This document shows, piece after piece, positions 1-8,033 of a stretch of DNA of 13,160 bases (its first letter is position 1; the number at the start of each line of letters is the position of its first letter). A program made the translations under genes and the position numbers. The stretch is taken from NCBI GenBank assembly GCA_012511005.1, contig JAAZGX010000025.1, positions 1-13,160 of the forward strand, written 5' to 3'. The notes beneath the pieces were generated by a model, which was not told where the DNA came from, made no database searches, and worked only from the letters and a program-made list of their open reading frames with translations. The DNA comes from Clostridiales bacterium (lineage in GTDB: Bacteria; Bacillota; Clostridia; Oscillospirales; Acutalibacteraceae).

Positions 1-1152
1 CTTGTAGTCAGTATTGTCAGTAGGGGATGAAGTATATTTATAAGACACAAGCTCGACACATAAGCCGGGTTTTTTATACTCATGACGGAACCAATTTTCA
101 AATCCCCCGCCGTAGGAGTTTACATCATTTGATATGGGCGTCAGATAAAAATCCGTAAGGTCGGTAAGCCTTTTTGCAAATTTTCTATAGTTTTCATTAA
201 GGCTCGTATCGTATGTATCGCCCCAGAAAATACACTCACCCGTTATATGAAAGGATAATGCAAACTCAAACTCATTATTCTTACAAATGCTCATAACACA
301 TTTTGTTTCAGGCTCACTGCCGGCGGCTGCGCCTTTATAGGCGGCGTTAGAAGGCTTCGTAACGCCGTTTTCAATTTGCTCCCACGCCAGCGGAAAGTTT
401 CTGTTTAAGTCTGCGCCATTAGTATTGGCTTTATAGTCATATCTTGAAAAATCCGCTATATATGCATTTGGAACTTTTCTGTTTGATACAATCTCCATAC
501 CGTCGGGATTAGCACAAGGGACAATGTAAAGAGTGTACTCATCAAGCAGTTTTTTCACATTATAAGAGCCGTATTTACCGCTTTTGCTGTTATAAGCTTC
601 GCAATATTCGAAAATACACAGCATCAGATATTTTGATGTAATAATCTCCCTTGCGTGAATAGAGCCTAAAATGAACGCCTTTTTATCCCCCTTGCCAACT
701 TTCATAAGCTTTATAGCTCTGCCGTTTACAGAATTTCCTGCTGTGCTTACAGAAATAAGCTTAGGATAAAGGGCGGCGGCTTTATTAATATCCTCTAAAA
801 GTAAGGAGTGGTTATATCTTTTTGTTGTATCAATGTGTTTAAGTGAATTTATAGGAGCAGTTGTTTCTGTTTTTGTAGCAGTATTTGCAGGTATTTCCGT
901 TGTGGGTGAGGATGTGCTTTTAGGCTCAGTTTCTGTTATAACAGGGTCAGTAGTTTGAGGCGGGCTCGTAGTAGATACAATATCAGCTAAAGGTTCTTCG
1001 GGCATTGTGCCGACAAGTCTTACGATAAAGTCTTTTGTGCCGTTTAACAAAATCAACAACACTATAAAAAGACTTAGCATGACGGCGAAAGTCACGCCAA
1101 GCCACAATAAAGCGGTTTTCATTTTTTTGTTTTCATTTTTTGGTTTCTTCAT
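1..1152 (-). CDS. Membrane-anchored M14 zinc carboxypeptidase, C-terminus cut by window edge
   Basis: The 384 visible codons fill the sequence to base 1 without a stop, so the C-terminal end is missing. Residues 1-15 are Lys-rich and are followed by one hydrophobic segment (about 13-37), so this is probably a signal anchor with the enzyme outside the cell. Residues 51-105 form a Thr/Pro/Ser-rich linker. The peptidase M14 domain starts near 110. Zinc ligands fit H166 and E169 (HARE) and H302 (SFH). NPDG (215-218), the substrate-binding N250-R251 of DLNRNFP, the SEPET motif (279-283) and the catalytic Glu E367 (VELV) are all present, so the enzyme looks active. The family removes C-terminal residues from peptides or, in some Firmicutes, trims peptidoglycan stem peptides; the substrate here is not shown. 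ATG at 1152 overlaps the tatD stop as ATGA, which indicates translational coupling. Confidence 0.9.
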   Translation of the reverse strand, partial: MKKPKNENKKMKTALLWLGVTFAVMLSLFIVLLILLNGTKDFIVRLVGTMPEEPLADIVSTTSPPQTTDPVITETEPKSTSSPTTEIPANTATKTETTAPINSLKHIDTTKRYNHSLLLEDINKAAALYPKLISVSTAGNSVNGRAIKLMKVGKGDKKAFILGSIHAREIITSKYLMLCIFEYCEAYNSKSGKYGSYNVKKLLDEYTLYIVPCANPDGMEIVSNRKVPNAYIADFSRYDYKANTNGADLNRNFPLAWEQIENGVTKPSNAAYKGAAAGSEPETKCVMSICKNNEFEFALSFHITGECIFWGDTYDTSLNENYRKFAKRLTDLTDFYLTPISNDVNSYGGGFENWFRHEYKKPGLCVELVSYKYTSSPTDNTDYK

Positions 1153-1922
1153 ATATATCTCTCTTGTAAAAACAGTCTTTGTGCATTTCTTGCCGTAACA
1201 CTTAGTACTTCGTCAACGCTAATATTTTTAATTTCTGCAATTTTAGCCGCCGTAAAAGGAATAAGCGATGAATTACACCTTTCGCCGCGGTGCGGCTCCG
1301 GCGCCATATACGGGCAGTCCGTTTCAATAAGAAGTCTGTCAAGCGGAACAGCAAAAGCGACGGCAAGTACTTTTTTCGCATTCTTAAATGTAACTGCGCC
1401 GCCAAGCCCTATGTACATATTAAGGTCTAAAACCTCTTTTAACACTTCCACACTGCCTGAAAAACAGTGCAGAACGCCTGCGGGTTTATGTTCTTTCAGG
1501 ATTTCCAAAGTATCGGCATGTGCTTTTCTGTTGTGAATTATTACGGGCAGTGAAAACTTCTTTGCAAGGCGCAGCTGCTCATCGAAAAGCCTTTTTTGAA
1601 CTTCACGCGGTGAAAAATCATAATGATAATCAAGCCCAATCTCACCTATAGCGACGACTTTTTTATCCGCAAGAAGCTCACTTAATTGAGCTAAATAGCA
1701 ATTCTTTGTTTTACTTGCTTCATGCGGGTGTATGCCTGCCGCGGCATACATAAAATCATACTTATGTGAAAGGAGAACACTTTCTTTAGAGTCTTTAATG
1801 TCTGTACCGCAATTTATAATGCCGCAAACGCCCGCTTTAGGCAAAGAGGCTAAAAGCGGGTGTCTGTCATTATCAAAAGCACTGTCAGTATAATGGGCGT
1901 GGGAATCAAAAATGTTGTTCAT
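1149..1922 (-). CDS. tatD: TatD-family metal-dependent hydrolase / DNase (YabD type)
   Basis: At 257 aa this is the normal length for the family. Metal-binding residues of the TIM-barrel amidohydrolase fold are in order: H8 and H10 (SHAH), E94 (GEIGLDYHYD), H130 (IIHN), H152 (LHCFSG) and D202 (ETDCPY). TatD proteins are cytoplasmic 3'-5' exonucleases that act on DNA, and in some bacteria on RNA ends; they are linked to repair and quality control. The ATG at 1922 lies 9 bases after the metG stop, with GTGGA-like pairing upstream. The gene ends TGA, overlapping the ATG of the M14 peptidase gene. The metG-tatD order is the same as metS-yabD in Bacillus subtilis. Family assignment is firm; the in vivo substrate is not deducible. 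Confidence 0.95.
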   Translation of the reverse strand: MNNIFDSHAHYTDSAFDNDRHPLLASLPKAGVCGIINCGTDIKDSKESVLLSHKYDFMYAAAGIHPHEASKTKNCYLAQLSELLADKKVVAIGEIGLDYHYDFSPREVQKRLFDEQLRLAKKFSLPVIIHNRKAHADTLEILKEHKPAGVLHCFSGSVEVLKEVLDLNMYIGLGGAVTFKNAKKVLAVAFAVPLDRLLIETDCPYMAPEPHRGERCNSSLIPFTAAKIAEIKNISVDEVLSVTARNAQRLFLQERYI

Positions 1923-1931
1923 ATAAATCCA

Positions 1932-3860
1932 CTAACTAATTTTCGCGCCCGAAGGCATATCGTCCGCAAAAATAACCCTTACATCATCTTCACCGCAAGC
2001 GGCGGCTAAAATCATACCACTGCTTACGACGCCGCAAAGCGTTGCGGGTGAAAGATTATAAACGAGAATGATTTTTCTGCCGACGAGATTTTCGGGGCTG
2101 TACCAGCGAGCTATCCCTGAAACGACCGTACGCGGTGCGGATGTTCCGTCATTAAGCGTCAGCTCCAGCAGTTTTTTAGCACGCTTTATCGGTTTACAGT
2201 CAATAATTTCCGCTATGCGAAGGTCTACTTTAGCAAAGTCCTCAATGCCTATCATTGAAACACCTTCTAAACAGTCTGCCGTTTCCTCCTGCTTTTCACC
2301 TAAAGCGCTTTCTATTTTAGTAAGCACCTCTTTCTCATCAAGCCGTGAAAACAGCGGTACAGGCTCGCCCATCTTTTGACCCTCCGGCATTGCACCGAAT
2401 TCATTAAGAGAATTAAAGGAATTAATATTACACCCTATTTGAGAAAGGATATTTTCACTCGTAGCGGGCATAAAAGGAGATAAAAGAACGGCTATAAAGC
2501 GTATACTTTCAATCAGATTATAAAGAACCGTATTTAGACGCTCTTTTTTATGCTCGTCTTTAGCTAAAATCCACGGCGTCGTCTCATCAATATATTTATT
2601 ACTTCTTCTTGCCAAGGAGAAGATTTCGTCTACCGCGTCGCTTATATGATAAGTGTCCATAAGCTTTGCTATTTTAGGCAAAGCGGAAAGGGCAAGGCTT
2701 TTAAGCTCATCGTCAATAGGCTTTGGCTCTTTCGGAGCATTAAGAACACCGTCAAAGTATTTATTAACCATAGCGACACATCTGTTTACAAGGTTGCCAA
2801 GAGTGTTAGCAAGCTCTGAATTATATCGCTCAATAATTGACGAATATGTCAAAGAGCCGTCACTTGCGTGCGGCATTTCGGAAAGGAGATAGTGGCGCAC
2901 AGCGTCAACCCCGAAAAGATTTACAAGGTCGTCGGCATAAATTACATTACCCTTTGATTTTGACATTTTATCGTTCCCCATTAAAAGCCATGGGTGACCG
3001 AATATTTGTTTCGGCAAAGGCTCGCCGAGCGCCATTAGTATAATAGGCCAGTATATGGTATGAAACCGCAAAATATCCTTGCCGATAACATGAACATCGG
3101 CAGGCCAATATTTGTAATAGAGCTTGCTGTTTTCTTTTGCGTCAAATCCTAACGCCGTAATGTAGTTAGAAAGAGCGTCAACCCAAACATAAATAATGTG
3201 CTTGTCATCAAATGTTACCGGTACGCCCCATTTAAATGAGGTTCTTGATACACAAAGGTCTTGAAGTCCCGGCTTGATAAAGTTGTTAAGCATCTCTCTT
3301 TTGCGGCTTTCAGGATAAATAAAATCGGGATTTTTCAGAATATGCTCCTCAAGCTGTTTTTGGTATTTTGAAAGCTTTAGGAAATACGCTTCCTCTTTTG
3401 TGGGGCGGACTTCACTTCTGCATTCGGGACATTTACCGTCAATTAGCTGCGAGCTTGTATAAAAACCCTCGCACGGAACGCAGTACATACCCTCGTATTC
3501 ACTCTTATATATGTCGCCCTGCTCGTAAAGACGCTTAAAAATATTCTGTACGGCTTTTACATGATAATCATCCGTAGTACGAATAAATTTATCATAAGTT
3601 GTGTTTAATAAATCGCATATTTCCCTAATTTCATTTGCAATCTTATCAACATATTCATTTGGTGAGCAGTTACACTCTTTTGCGCATTCTTCTATTTTCT
3701 GTCCATGCTCGTCCGTTCCCGTAAGGAAAAAAACATCAAAACCTTGCATTCGCTTAAACCTCGCAATAGCATCAGTCAGCACAATTTCATAAGAATTGCC
3801 GATATGCGGTTTTTTAGAGGTATAAGCTATAGCTGTTGTGATATAGTAAGGCTTTTTCAT
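1932..3860 (-). CDS. metG: Methionyl-tRNA synthetase with C-terminal tRNA-binding domain
   Basis: A class I synthetase that charges tRNA-Met in the cytoplasm. The HIGH-box variant HIGN is at residues 19-22 and KMSKS at 298-302. The zinc knuckle has two CxxC pairs (C127/C130 and C144/C147), the form typical of Firmicute enzymes. An anticodon-binding helical region follows, with WxxAK (TTPWILAK) near 427-434. From about 537 to the end there is an EMAP-II-like tRNA-binding domain (VDLRIAEI, VVSGIA). Length is 642 aa, near the usual 640-650. The frame is open to a TTG at 3872, but ATG at 3860 has GGAG at 3867-3870 six bases upstream and begins MKKPYYITTAIAY, the normal family start. It lies 78 bases after the glycosidase stop, without a T-box leader, and is followed 9 bases later by tatD. 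Confidence 0.97.
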   Translation of the reverse strand: MKKPYYITTAIAYTSKKPHIGNSYEIVLTDAIARFKRMQGFDVFFLTGTDEHGQKIEECAKECNCSPNEYVDKIANEIREICDLLNTTYDKFIRTTDDYHVKAVQNIFKRLYEQGDIYKSEYEGMYCVPCEGFYTSSQLIDGKCPECRSEVRPTKEEAYFLKLSKYQKQLEEHILKNPDFIYPESRKREMLNNFIKPGLQDLCVSRTSFKWGVPVTFDDKHIIYVWVDALSNYITALGFDAKENSKLYYKYWPADVHVIGKDILRFHTIYWPIILMALGEPLPKQIFGHPWLLMGNDKMSKSKGNVIYADDLVNLFGVDAVRHYLLSEMPHASDGSLTYSSIIERYNSELANTLGNLVNRCVAMVNKYFDGVLNAPKEPKPIDDELKSLALSALPKIAKLMDTYHISDAVDEIFSLARRSNKYIDETTPWILAKDEHKKERLNTVLYNLIESIRFIAVLLSPFMPATSENILSQIGCNINSFNSLNEFGAMPEGQKMGEPVPLFSRLDEKEVLTKIESALGEKQEETADCLEGVSMIGIEDFAKVDLRIAEIIDCKPIKRAKKLLELTLNDGTSAPRTVVSGIARWYSPENLVGRKIILVYNLSPATLCGVVSSGMILAAACGEDDVRVIFADDMPSGAKIS

Positions 3861-3914
3861 TTTTTTCTCCAATTTAGATATTAAATTTTAGATTAACGGT
3901 AAACGCAAACCTTT

Positions 3915-3932
3915 AATTTTCAATTTTCAATT
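3915..3932. repeat. Short tandem AATTTTC repeat in the GH2-metG spacer
   Basis: AATTTTC occurs twice in tandem, followed by AATT, within the 78-base spacer between the glycosidase gene and metG. The spacer is very AT-rich and has no convincing hairpin terminator, so read-through into metG is plausible. Its role, if any, is unknown. Confidence 0.5.
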
Positions 3933-3938
3933 ATATCA

Positions 3939-6299
3939 TTATTGTGACAATAATTCAATCTTTTGTTTTCCGTATTTCACACTTTCAACATAGACTGTCA
4001 CTTTACCTTTTTCGCCGTTAGTCCTTATCCAAAACGCTCTTGCGCCGCCTATCAGCGGGAAAGAACTCGGTCCTATAACGGCGGCGGGACCTCTTAAACT
4101 AATCTTTATTGAGGTATCTGAGAACGGCAGTCTGTTATCGTTTTGGTCGCGCTCTATAAGCTCTATTCTCGTAACATCGTAAGTGTCTTCGTGATTAAGC
4201 GTCAAGCTGTCCGCGTTAATATCAAGATGCGTATCCGTTACGGCGGTTTTTGTAACAGTTTTTACAATGTTTCCGTCTTTATACCCTTCAAAAAGATATA
4301 CAACTTGTGTTCCGCCCCAATTAGCAATATATTTTGTGACAATATCGTAAATTTGTGAAAAACTCATGCGCCCGTTAATATATGCCGCGGCAGTTTTTAA
4401 GTAGTTTATCGGGGGCATGGCAAATCCATGCGTAAATGCCGCTACGAGTACATCCGTAAGCAGAGCCGCCGTTCTTTCATCAAGCTTTTCAATTGAGGTT
4501 AAAGCGTCTCCTATAAAATTATCTGCCAAAATAGGCGGGTGAGGGAGATGGGGAAATCTTTTATAATTTGGAAATGCCGTGCTTGTATATCTGCCGTTTT
4601 TATATAACTTTACATAATCGCAATTTGTAAATACCCATACATTTCCGAGCTGACCGCCGGGATGTTCCCCTATATCCATTGACGAGAGAACCTCCATATA
4701 AGGGGTTTTGTCCTGCTGTGAGGAGTAAACTGCCGCCGCCTGTTTCGGTATACGGAACATATCCGACACGCCGTGATAGCATATTTTATCACCGGAGCCG
4801 AAATCCTTATGCGTATTATAGTCAGACATACACCAGCCCGTAACGCCTGATATGCGGCTGTTACCGAACGCCTTATTCAGCACTCTTGCGTGCCTTAGGG
4901 CATGCTCTGTTCTTAACTGCTCACGGTCAAATGACTTTGTGGGATACATATGCCCGTTATGCTCTGTTACCATATACGGCGCACGAAGTCCCGTAACTGC
5001 AACGGCAGGAAGAAGAACGAATTTACCGCCGGCATGCGTAAAATCATTAAAGGTATAAACATCTTCAAGCAGGTTAGAGCGCGGCATATTACGAACGCCG
5101 CCTGTTTGACGCGTATCGTCAAGCTCCCGTGCTAAACTATTCGTAATTTCATACAGCTCGTCGCAGTCCGCGCCCTCATTTATGCGCACACCCCATAAAA
5201 TAACGCTTGGATGATTTCTATCGCGAAGAACCATTCGTCTAACATTATCAATGCAATTGTCCCGCCATTCGCCTTCTCCGATAAACTGCCAGCCCGGCAT
5301 TTCAGTAAACACCAAAAGTCCGATTTCATCACATCTGTCAAGGAAATGAACGGAATTGGGGTAATGGGATGTACGAGCTAAGTTTACACCAAGATTAAAT
5401 TTTAAAAAATCCGCGTCTGCCTTTTGTGCGGATTTTGGCATAGCATAGCCGACATAAGGATAGCTTTGGTGCCTATTAAGCCCGAATAACTTTATTTTCT
5501 TGCCATTTAGATAAAACCCGTCTCTCTTGAATTTACATTCACGAAAACCGAAACGCGTTATTTTTTCATCATCACCGAATATGACTTTTAAGGTATAAAG
5601 CTTTGGATTTTCTGTATCCCATAAAGTAACGCCGCCTATGCGCCATTTAAGCTTTACTGTTTTAGCGGAAAACGGGGACTTATTTTCATATATTACATCT
5701 TCACCGTCATAAAGTATTACCTTTATATCACCTGAAACGCTTTCGCTAAACTCAACATCTGTTTCAATAAGCTTTTTGTTGTTTAGGACATCCTTTGTGC
5801 GAATGAATACGCTTTCAATATAAGCGTCACTTACTTCTTCAAGCCAAACTTCCCTGTATATTCCGCCGTATACAAGGTAGTCCACAACATTTCCGAAAGG
5901 CGGTATTTCGCTTCGCTCAGACGAGTCAAGCACAACCGCTAAAACATTATCACCGTCATTTAACTGCTCTGTAATATCAAAGCTAAACGGGGTATAAGCA
6001 CCTTTATGCTCGCCTACAAACGCACCGTTTAAGAAAACGCGCGAATAATTTGCGGCGCCCTCAAAATGGAGTATATATCTTTTGCCGTTCTTTTTGCCGC
6101 CCTCTATGACAAAAAGTTTTCTGTAACAGCTTACAAACTGGTACGACTTTTCGTCAAAGTAGTTATAAGGTAACTCAAGGTTCGTATGCGGAATATCAAC
6201 TAAAACAAAGTTTTCGTCATTGAATTTAGGATTAACCATTTTTTCTTCGTATTCGGGTGTGTATTTCCAGTCAAAATTCAAATGAAATATATTTCTCAT
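3939..6299 (-). CDS. Glycoside hydrolase family 2 protein (beta-galactosidase/beta-glucuronidase type), cytoplasmic
   Basis: With the start chosen here the protein is 786 aa. An N-terminal jelly-roll sugar-binding domain (about 1-165, ending VYGGIYREVWLE) is followed by an Ig-like domain (about 166-255) and a TIM barrel (about 256-525). GH2 landmarks include GLNRH (273-277), SHYPN (311-315), RDRNHPSVILW, E375 of INE as acid/base and E446 of VTEH as probable nucleophile. Beyond the barrel are a beta domain, a helical stretch and a C-terminal Ig-like fold with the GGARAFWIRT signature. There is no signal peptide, so it should act on imported oligosaccharides or glycosides. Specificity (galactose, glucuronate, mannose) cannot be read from sequence. 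ATG at 6299 is preferred because GGAAG (6307-6311) lies seven bases upstream; an in-frame ATG at 6344 has no Shine-Dalgarno site. It sits between cca and metG, an unusual place for a sugar-utilisation gene. Confidence 0.93.
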   Translation of the reverse strand: MRNIFHLNFDWKYTPEYEEKMVNPKFNDENFVLVDIPHTNLELPYNYFDEKSYQFVSCYRKLFVIEGGKKNGKRYILHFEGAANYSRVFLNGAFVGEHKGAYTPFSFDITEQLNDGDNVLAVVLDSSERSEIPPFGNVVDYLVYGGIYREVWLEEVSDAYIESVFIRTKDVLNNKKLIETDVEFSESVSGDIKVILYDGEDVIYENKSPFSAKTVKLKWRIGGVTLWDTENPKLYTLKVIFGDDEKITRFGFRECKFKRDGFYLNGKKIKLFGLNRHQSYPYVGYAMPKSAQKADADFLKFNLGVNLARTSHYPNSVHFLDRCDEIGLLVFTEMPGWQFIGEGEWRDNCIDNVRRMVLRDRNHPSVILWGVRINEGADCDELYEITNSLARELDDTRQTGGVRNMPRSNLLEDVYTFNDFTHAGGKFVLLPAVAVTGLRAPYMVTEHNGHMYPTKSFDREQLRTEHALRHARVLNKAFGNSRISGVTGWCMSDYNTHKDFGSGDKICYHGVSDMFRIPKQAAAVYSSQQDKTPYMEVLSSMDIGEHPGGQLGNVWVFTNCDYVKLYKNGRYTSTAFPNYKRFPHLPHPPILADNFIGDALTSIEKLDERTAALLTDVLVAAFTHGFAMPPINYLKTAAAYINGRMSFSQIYDIVTKYIANWGGTQVVYLFEGYKDGNIVKTVTKTAVTDTHLDINADSLTLNHEDTYDVTRIELIERDQNDNRLPFSDTSIKISLRGPAAVIGPSSFPLIGGARAFWIRTNGEKGKVTVYVESVKYGKQKIELLSQ

Positions 6300-6347
6300 A
6301 AGTTCACTTCCATTTCTTTTTATTATACTATTATATATATGCATTTT

Positions 6348-7676
6348 TTACAAGATATTTTTATCAACATAATTTAATAATTCCTTGAAAGTATTCTCAC
6401 ATTTACCCTCAATAACGGCATCAAGTAATTTCTCAAGCATTTTGCCTATATCCTCTCCCACATAACCTTTTTTTGAAAGCGATTTGCCGTCAATTGCAAG
6501 ATTTTGCAGACTGTAGCATTCATCTTTTGATATAATTTCTTTTAGAAAAGCCTCGGCATTTTCTAAAAGTTCGGTTATATCGCGGAAACTCTCGGATAAG
6601 GCGCTCCTATCAGCCTTTTTTATTTTAAGAAGCAACTTAAACTCGTCGGGCGTAACCGTTTTTAATAGACGCTTCAGCTCTGTTTTGCTTTTAGGAATTT
6701 CAAAATCGTGCAAAGAAATTAATTTTATAACGGTATTTGCCGTCTTGTTATCCGATTTTAATCTATTGAGAATTTCTTTTGCAATTTCTGCACCGACTTT
6801 TGCATGGTTAGGATAAACACTGTTCCCATTTTCGTCTTTCTGTGCTGTTGGCACTTTGCCAAGGTCGTGAAGCAGCATAGTAAGGCGAAGCTCTTTTATA
6901 GGCTCTATATTGTCAATAGTATGGCATATATGCTGAAAAACATCATAACAATGCTTTTCTCCGCATTGTTTTAGACCGATTGCGGGCAAAATCTCAGGGA
7001 TAAATGTACCGAAGACCTCCCCGTATTCTAAAAGTACACGACCCGCGCTTTTCCCGACAATGAGCTTATTAAGCTCTGAAAAAAGACGCTCTACGGCAAT
7101 TCCTTTTAATAAATCTTTATTTTTATGAATACTTCGAGCCGTCTTTTCTTCGATATCAAAGCCGAGAACAGAAGCAAATCTAAGAGCGCGCATAATGCGA
7201 AGACCGTCCTCAAGAAAGCGTTCATCGGCATCTCCAACGGCTCTAATTAGCTTTGCGTTTAAGTCCCTAAGTGAACTAAACTCATCAACAAGCCCTTTCT
7301 TTGGATTATAAGCCATAGCATTTATAGTAAAATCCCGACGACCAAGGTCAAGCGTAAGCTCGTCTGTGAAAGTGACGCTGTCAGGACGGCGATTATCAGA
7401 ATAGTCACCGTCTAAGCGATAAGTCGTAACTTCAACAGGATTTTTTTCAATTATAATTGTAACTGTACCGTGTTTTATGCCCGTATCAATTACTTTCATA
7501 TGTGAAAAAAGCCTTTTTGTATAATAAGGCAGCGCGTTCGTAGTAATATCCCAATCATGCGGCTCTTTTCCCATAATACTGTCACGCACACAGCCACCTA
7601 CAACAAAAGCATCAAAACCGTTGTTGTTAAGGTGCGAAAGTATTTGATTTATATAGACGGGAAGTATAATTTTCAG
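6348..7676 (-). CDS. cca: CCA tRNA nucleotidyltransferase with HD domain, predicted CTG start
   Basis: This class II nucleotidyltransferase adds or repairs the 3' CCA of tRNAs. From CTG at 7676 it is 442 aa, which fits the family. The nucleotide-binding GG-CVRD motif is at residues 27-32, the catalytic carboxylates are in DWD (41-43), RRDFTINAMAY starts at about 113, and the template-binding region with VERLFSEL is near 196. An HD motif lies in LLHDLGK (H270-D271). A shorter reading from GTG at 7589 would begin inside the VRD motif and remove essential residues, so it must be wrong. Between the upstream GGGAGG (7684-7689) and the motif no in-frame ATG, GTG or TTG exists; CTG sits exactly 7 bases after GGGAGG. 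An ATT two codons later is a weaker alternative. First gene of the operon; its stop is 48 bases before the glycosidase ATG. A purely A-adding or CC-adding enzyme cannot be excluded. Confidence 0.93.
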   Translation of the reverse strand: MKIILPVYINQILSHLNNNGFDAFVVGGCVRDSIMGKEPHDWDITTNALPYYTKRLFSHMKVIDTGIKHGTVTIIIEKNPVEVTTYRLDGDYSDNRRPDSVTFTDELTLDLGRRDFTINAMAYNPKKGLVDEFSSLRDLNAKLIRAVGDADERFLEDGLRIMRALRFASVLGFDIEEKTARSIHKNKDLLKGIAVERLFSELNKLIVGKSAGRVLLEYGEVFGTFIPEILPAIGLKQCGEKHCYDVFQHICHTIDNIEPIKELRLTMLLHDLGKVPTAQKDENGNSVYPNHAKVGAEIAKEILNRLKSDNKTANTVIKLISLHDFEIPKSKTELKRLLKTVTPDEFKLLLKIKKADRSALSESFRDITELLENAEAFLKEIISKDECYSLQNLAIDGKSLSKKGYVGEDIGKMLEKLLDAVIEGKCENTFKELLNYVDKNIL

Positions 7677-7683
7677 ATATAAT

Positions 7684-7689
7684 CCTCCC
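7684..7689 (-). promoter_or_regulatory. Ribosome binding site deciding the cca start
   Basis: GGGAGG on the minus strand is a near-perfect Shine-Dalgarno sequence. Seven bases separate it from CTG at 7676-7674. It is the only strong site upstream of the conserved N-terminal motif of cca and so points to the CTG start. Confidence 0.75.
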
Positions 7690-7712
7690 TTTTTTCTTTT
7701 ATAATTAACTTT

Positions 7713-7742
7713 ATTATAGTACTAATTTATTAATAGTGTCAA
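7713..7742 (-). promoter_or_regulatory. Sigma-A promoter of the cca-GH2-metG-tatD-M14 operon
   Basis: On the minus strand, TTGACA (7737-7742) and TATAAT (7713-7718) are both perfect consensus hexamers, separated by 18 bases. Transcription should start near 7706, about 17 bases before the cca Shine-Dalgarno site, which leaves a short leader. One copy of a 13-bp repeat overlaps the -10 and spacer, so a regulator could act there. Confidence 0.85.
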
Positions 7743-7779
7743 CTGTGTAAGATTTTTATATAATAATATAGTACTAATT
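7715..7779. repeat. Pair of 13-bp direct repeats at the cca promoter
   Basis: TATAGTACTAATT occurs at 7715-7727 and again at 7767-7779, 52 bases apart (about five helical turns). Each copy contains the palindrome TAGTACTA. The first overlaps the -10 element and spacer of the cca promoter; the second lies about 25 bases upstream of its -35. No regulator is known to me for this sequence. It may be an operator pair or a remnant of promoter duplication. Confidence 0.6.
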
Positions 7780-7835
7780 ATTACAGAAATGGAATAAATA
7801 TTAAAATAAAAAGTCATTTTGTAATATGTTTAACC

Positions 7836-7862
7836 TAAAAAGTTACAGACTGTAACTTTTTA
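7836..7862. repeat. Perfect 27-base palindrome around TTACAGACTGTAA
   Basis: Two 13-base arms (TAAAAAGTTACAG and its exact complement) flank a single central A. It lies roughly midway between the two divergent promoters, about 94 bases upstream of the cca -35 and 138 bases upstream of the rightward -35. The symmetric TACA/TGTA core suggests a dimeric repressor site. The A-run and T-run arms would also allow a weak hairpin with a U-tract on either strand, but with few G-C pairs. Confidence 0.6.
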
Positions 7863-7999
7863 CACTATTCACAAAAAGATTTAAAAAAGGGAGGAAGATA
7901 AAACCAGAAAAGTGACGAAACATCCGTTTGAGCGTAATATTTATACTTTTGGCGCATTTTTGTTTGTGCAATTTCCACAGTTTTCATTTTTTTGACGAT

Positions 8000-8027
8000 T
8001 TGACAAGTTTTTTTAGGTTGCTATAAT
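8000..8027 (+). promoter_or_regulatory. Sigma-A promoter of the YabE-like gene
   Basis: TTGACA (8000-8005) and TATAAT (8022-8027) are both consensus and lie 16 bases apart. The predicted start is near 8034, giving an untranslated leader of about 168 bases. The upstream DNA is T-rich, which could act as an UP element. Confidence 0.85.
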
Positions 8028-8033
8028 ACAAAT

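Noticed and set aside
2068..2379. Plus-strand reading frames opposite metG, the glycosidase, glycerate kinase and mrp
   Set aside because: They are antisense shadows of well-conserved genes, without ribosome sites or recognisable domains.
3873..3905. Possible metG promoter (TTGCGT / TTTAAT) in the GH2-metG spacer
   Set aside because: Both hexamers are poor matches and the DNA is simple AT-rich sequence; not enough to call.
6300..6344. Longer glycosidase starting at ATG 6344
   Set aside because: There is no Shine-Dalgarno site before it, and the extra 15 residues are unlike the family N-terminus; ATG 6299 has GGAAG at good spacing.
6322..6353. Possible promoter before the glycosidase gene (two TATAAT, TTGTAA)
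   Set aside because: The -35-like hexamer is 12 or 20 bases from the -10 candidates. In such AT-rich DNA this is weak, and operon read-through from cca is simpler.
7837..7861. Palindrome as an intrinsic terminator
   Set aside because: The stem has very few G-C pairs and no gene ends nearby on either strand; an operator is at least as likely.
7911..7997. Small GTG-started ORF of about 27 codons after the GGGAGG run near 7890
   Set aside because: The spacing from the Shine-Dalgarno-like run is about 17 bases, there is no ATG, and the stretch overlaps promoter DNA; coding is not supported.
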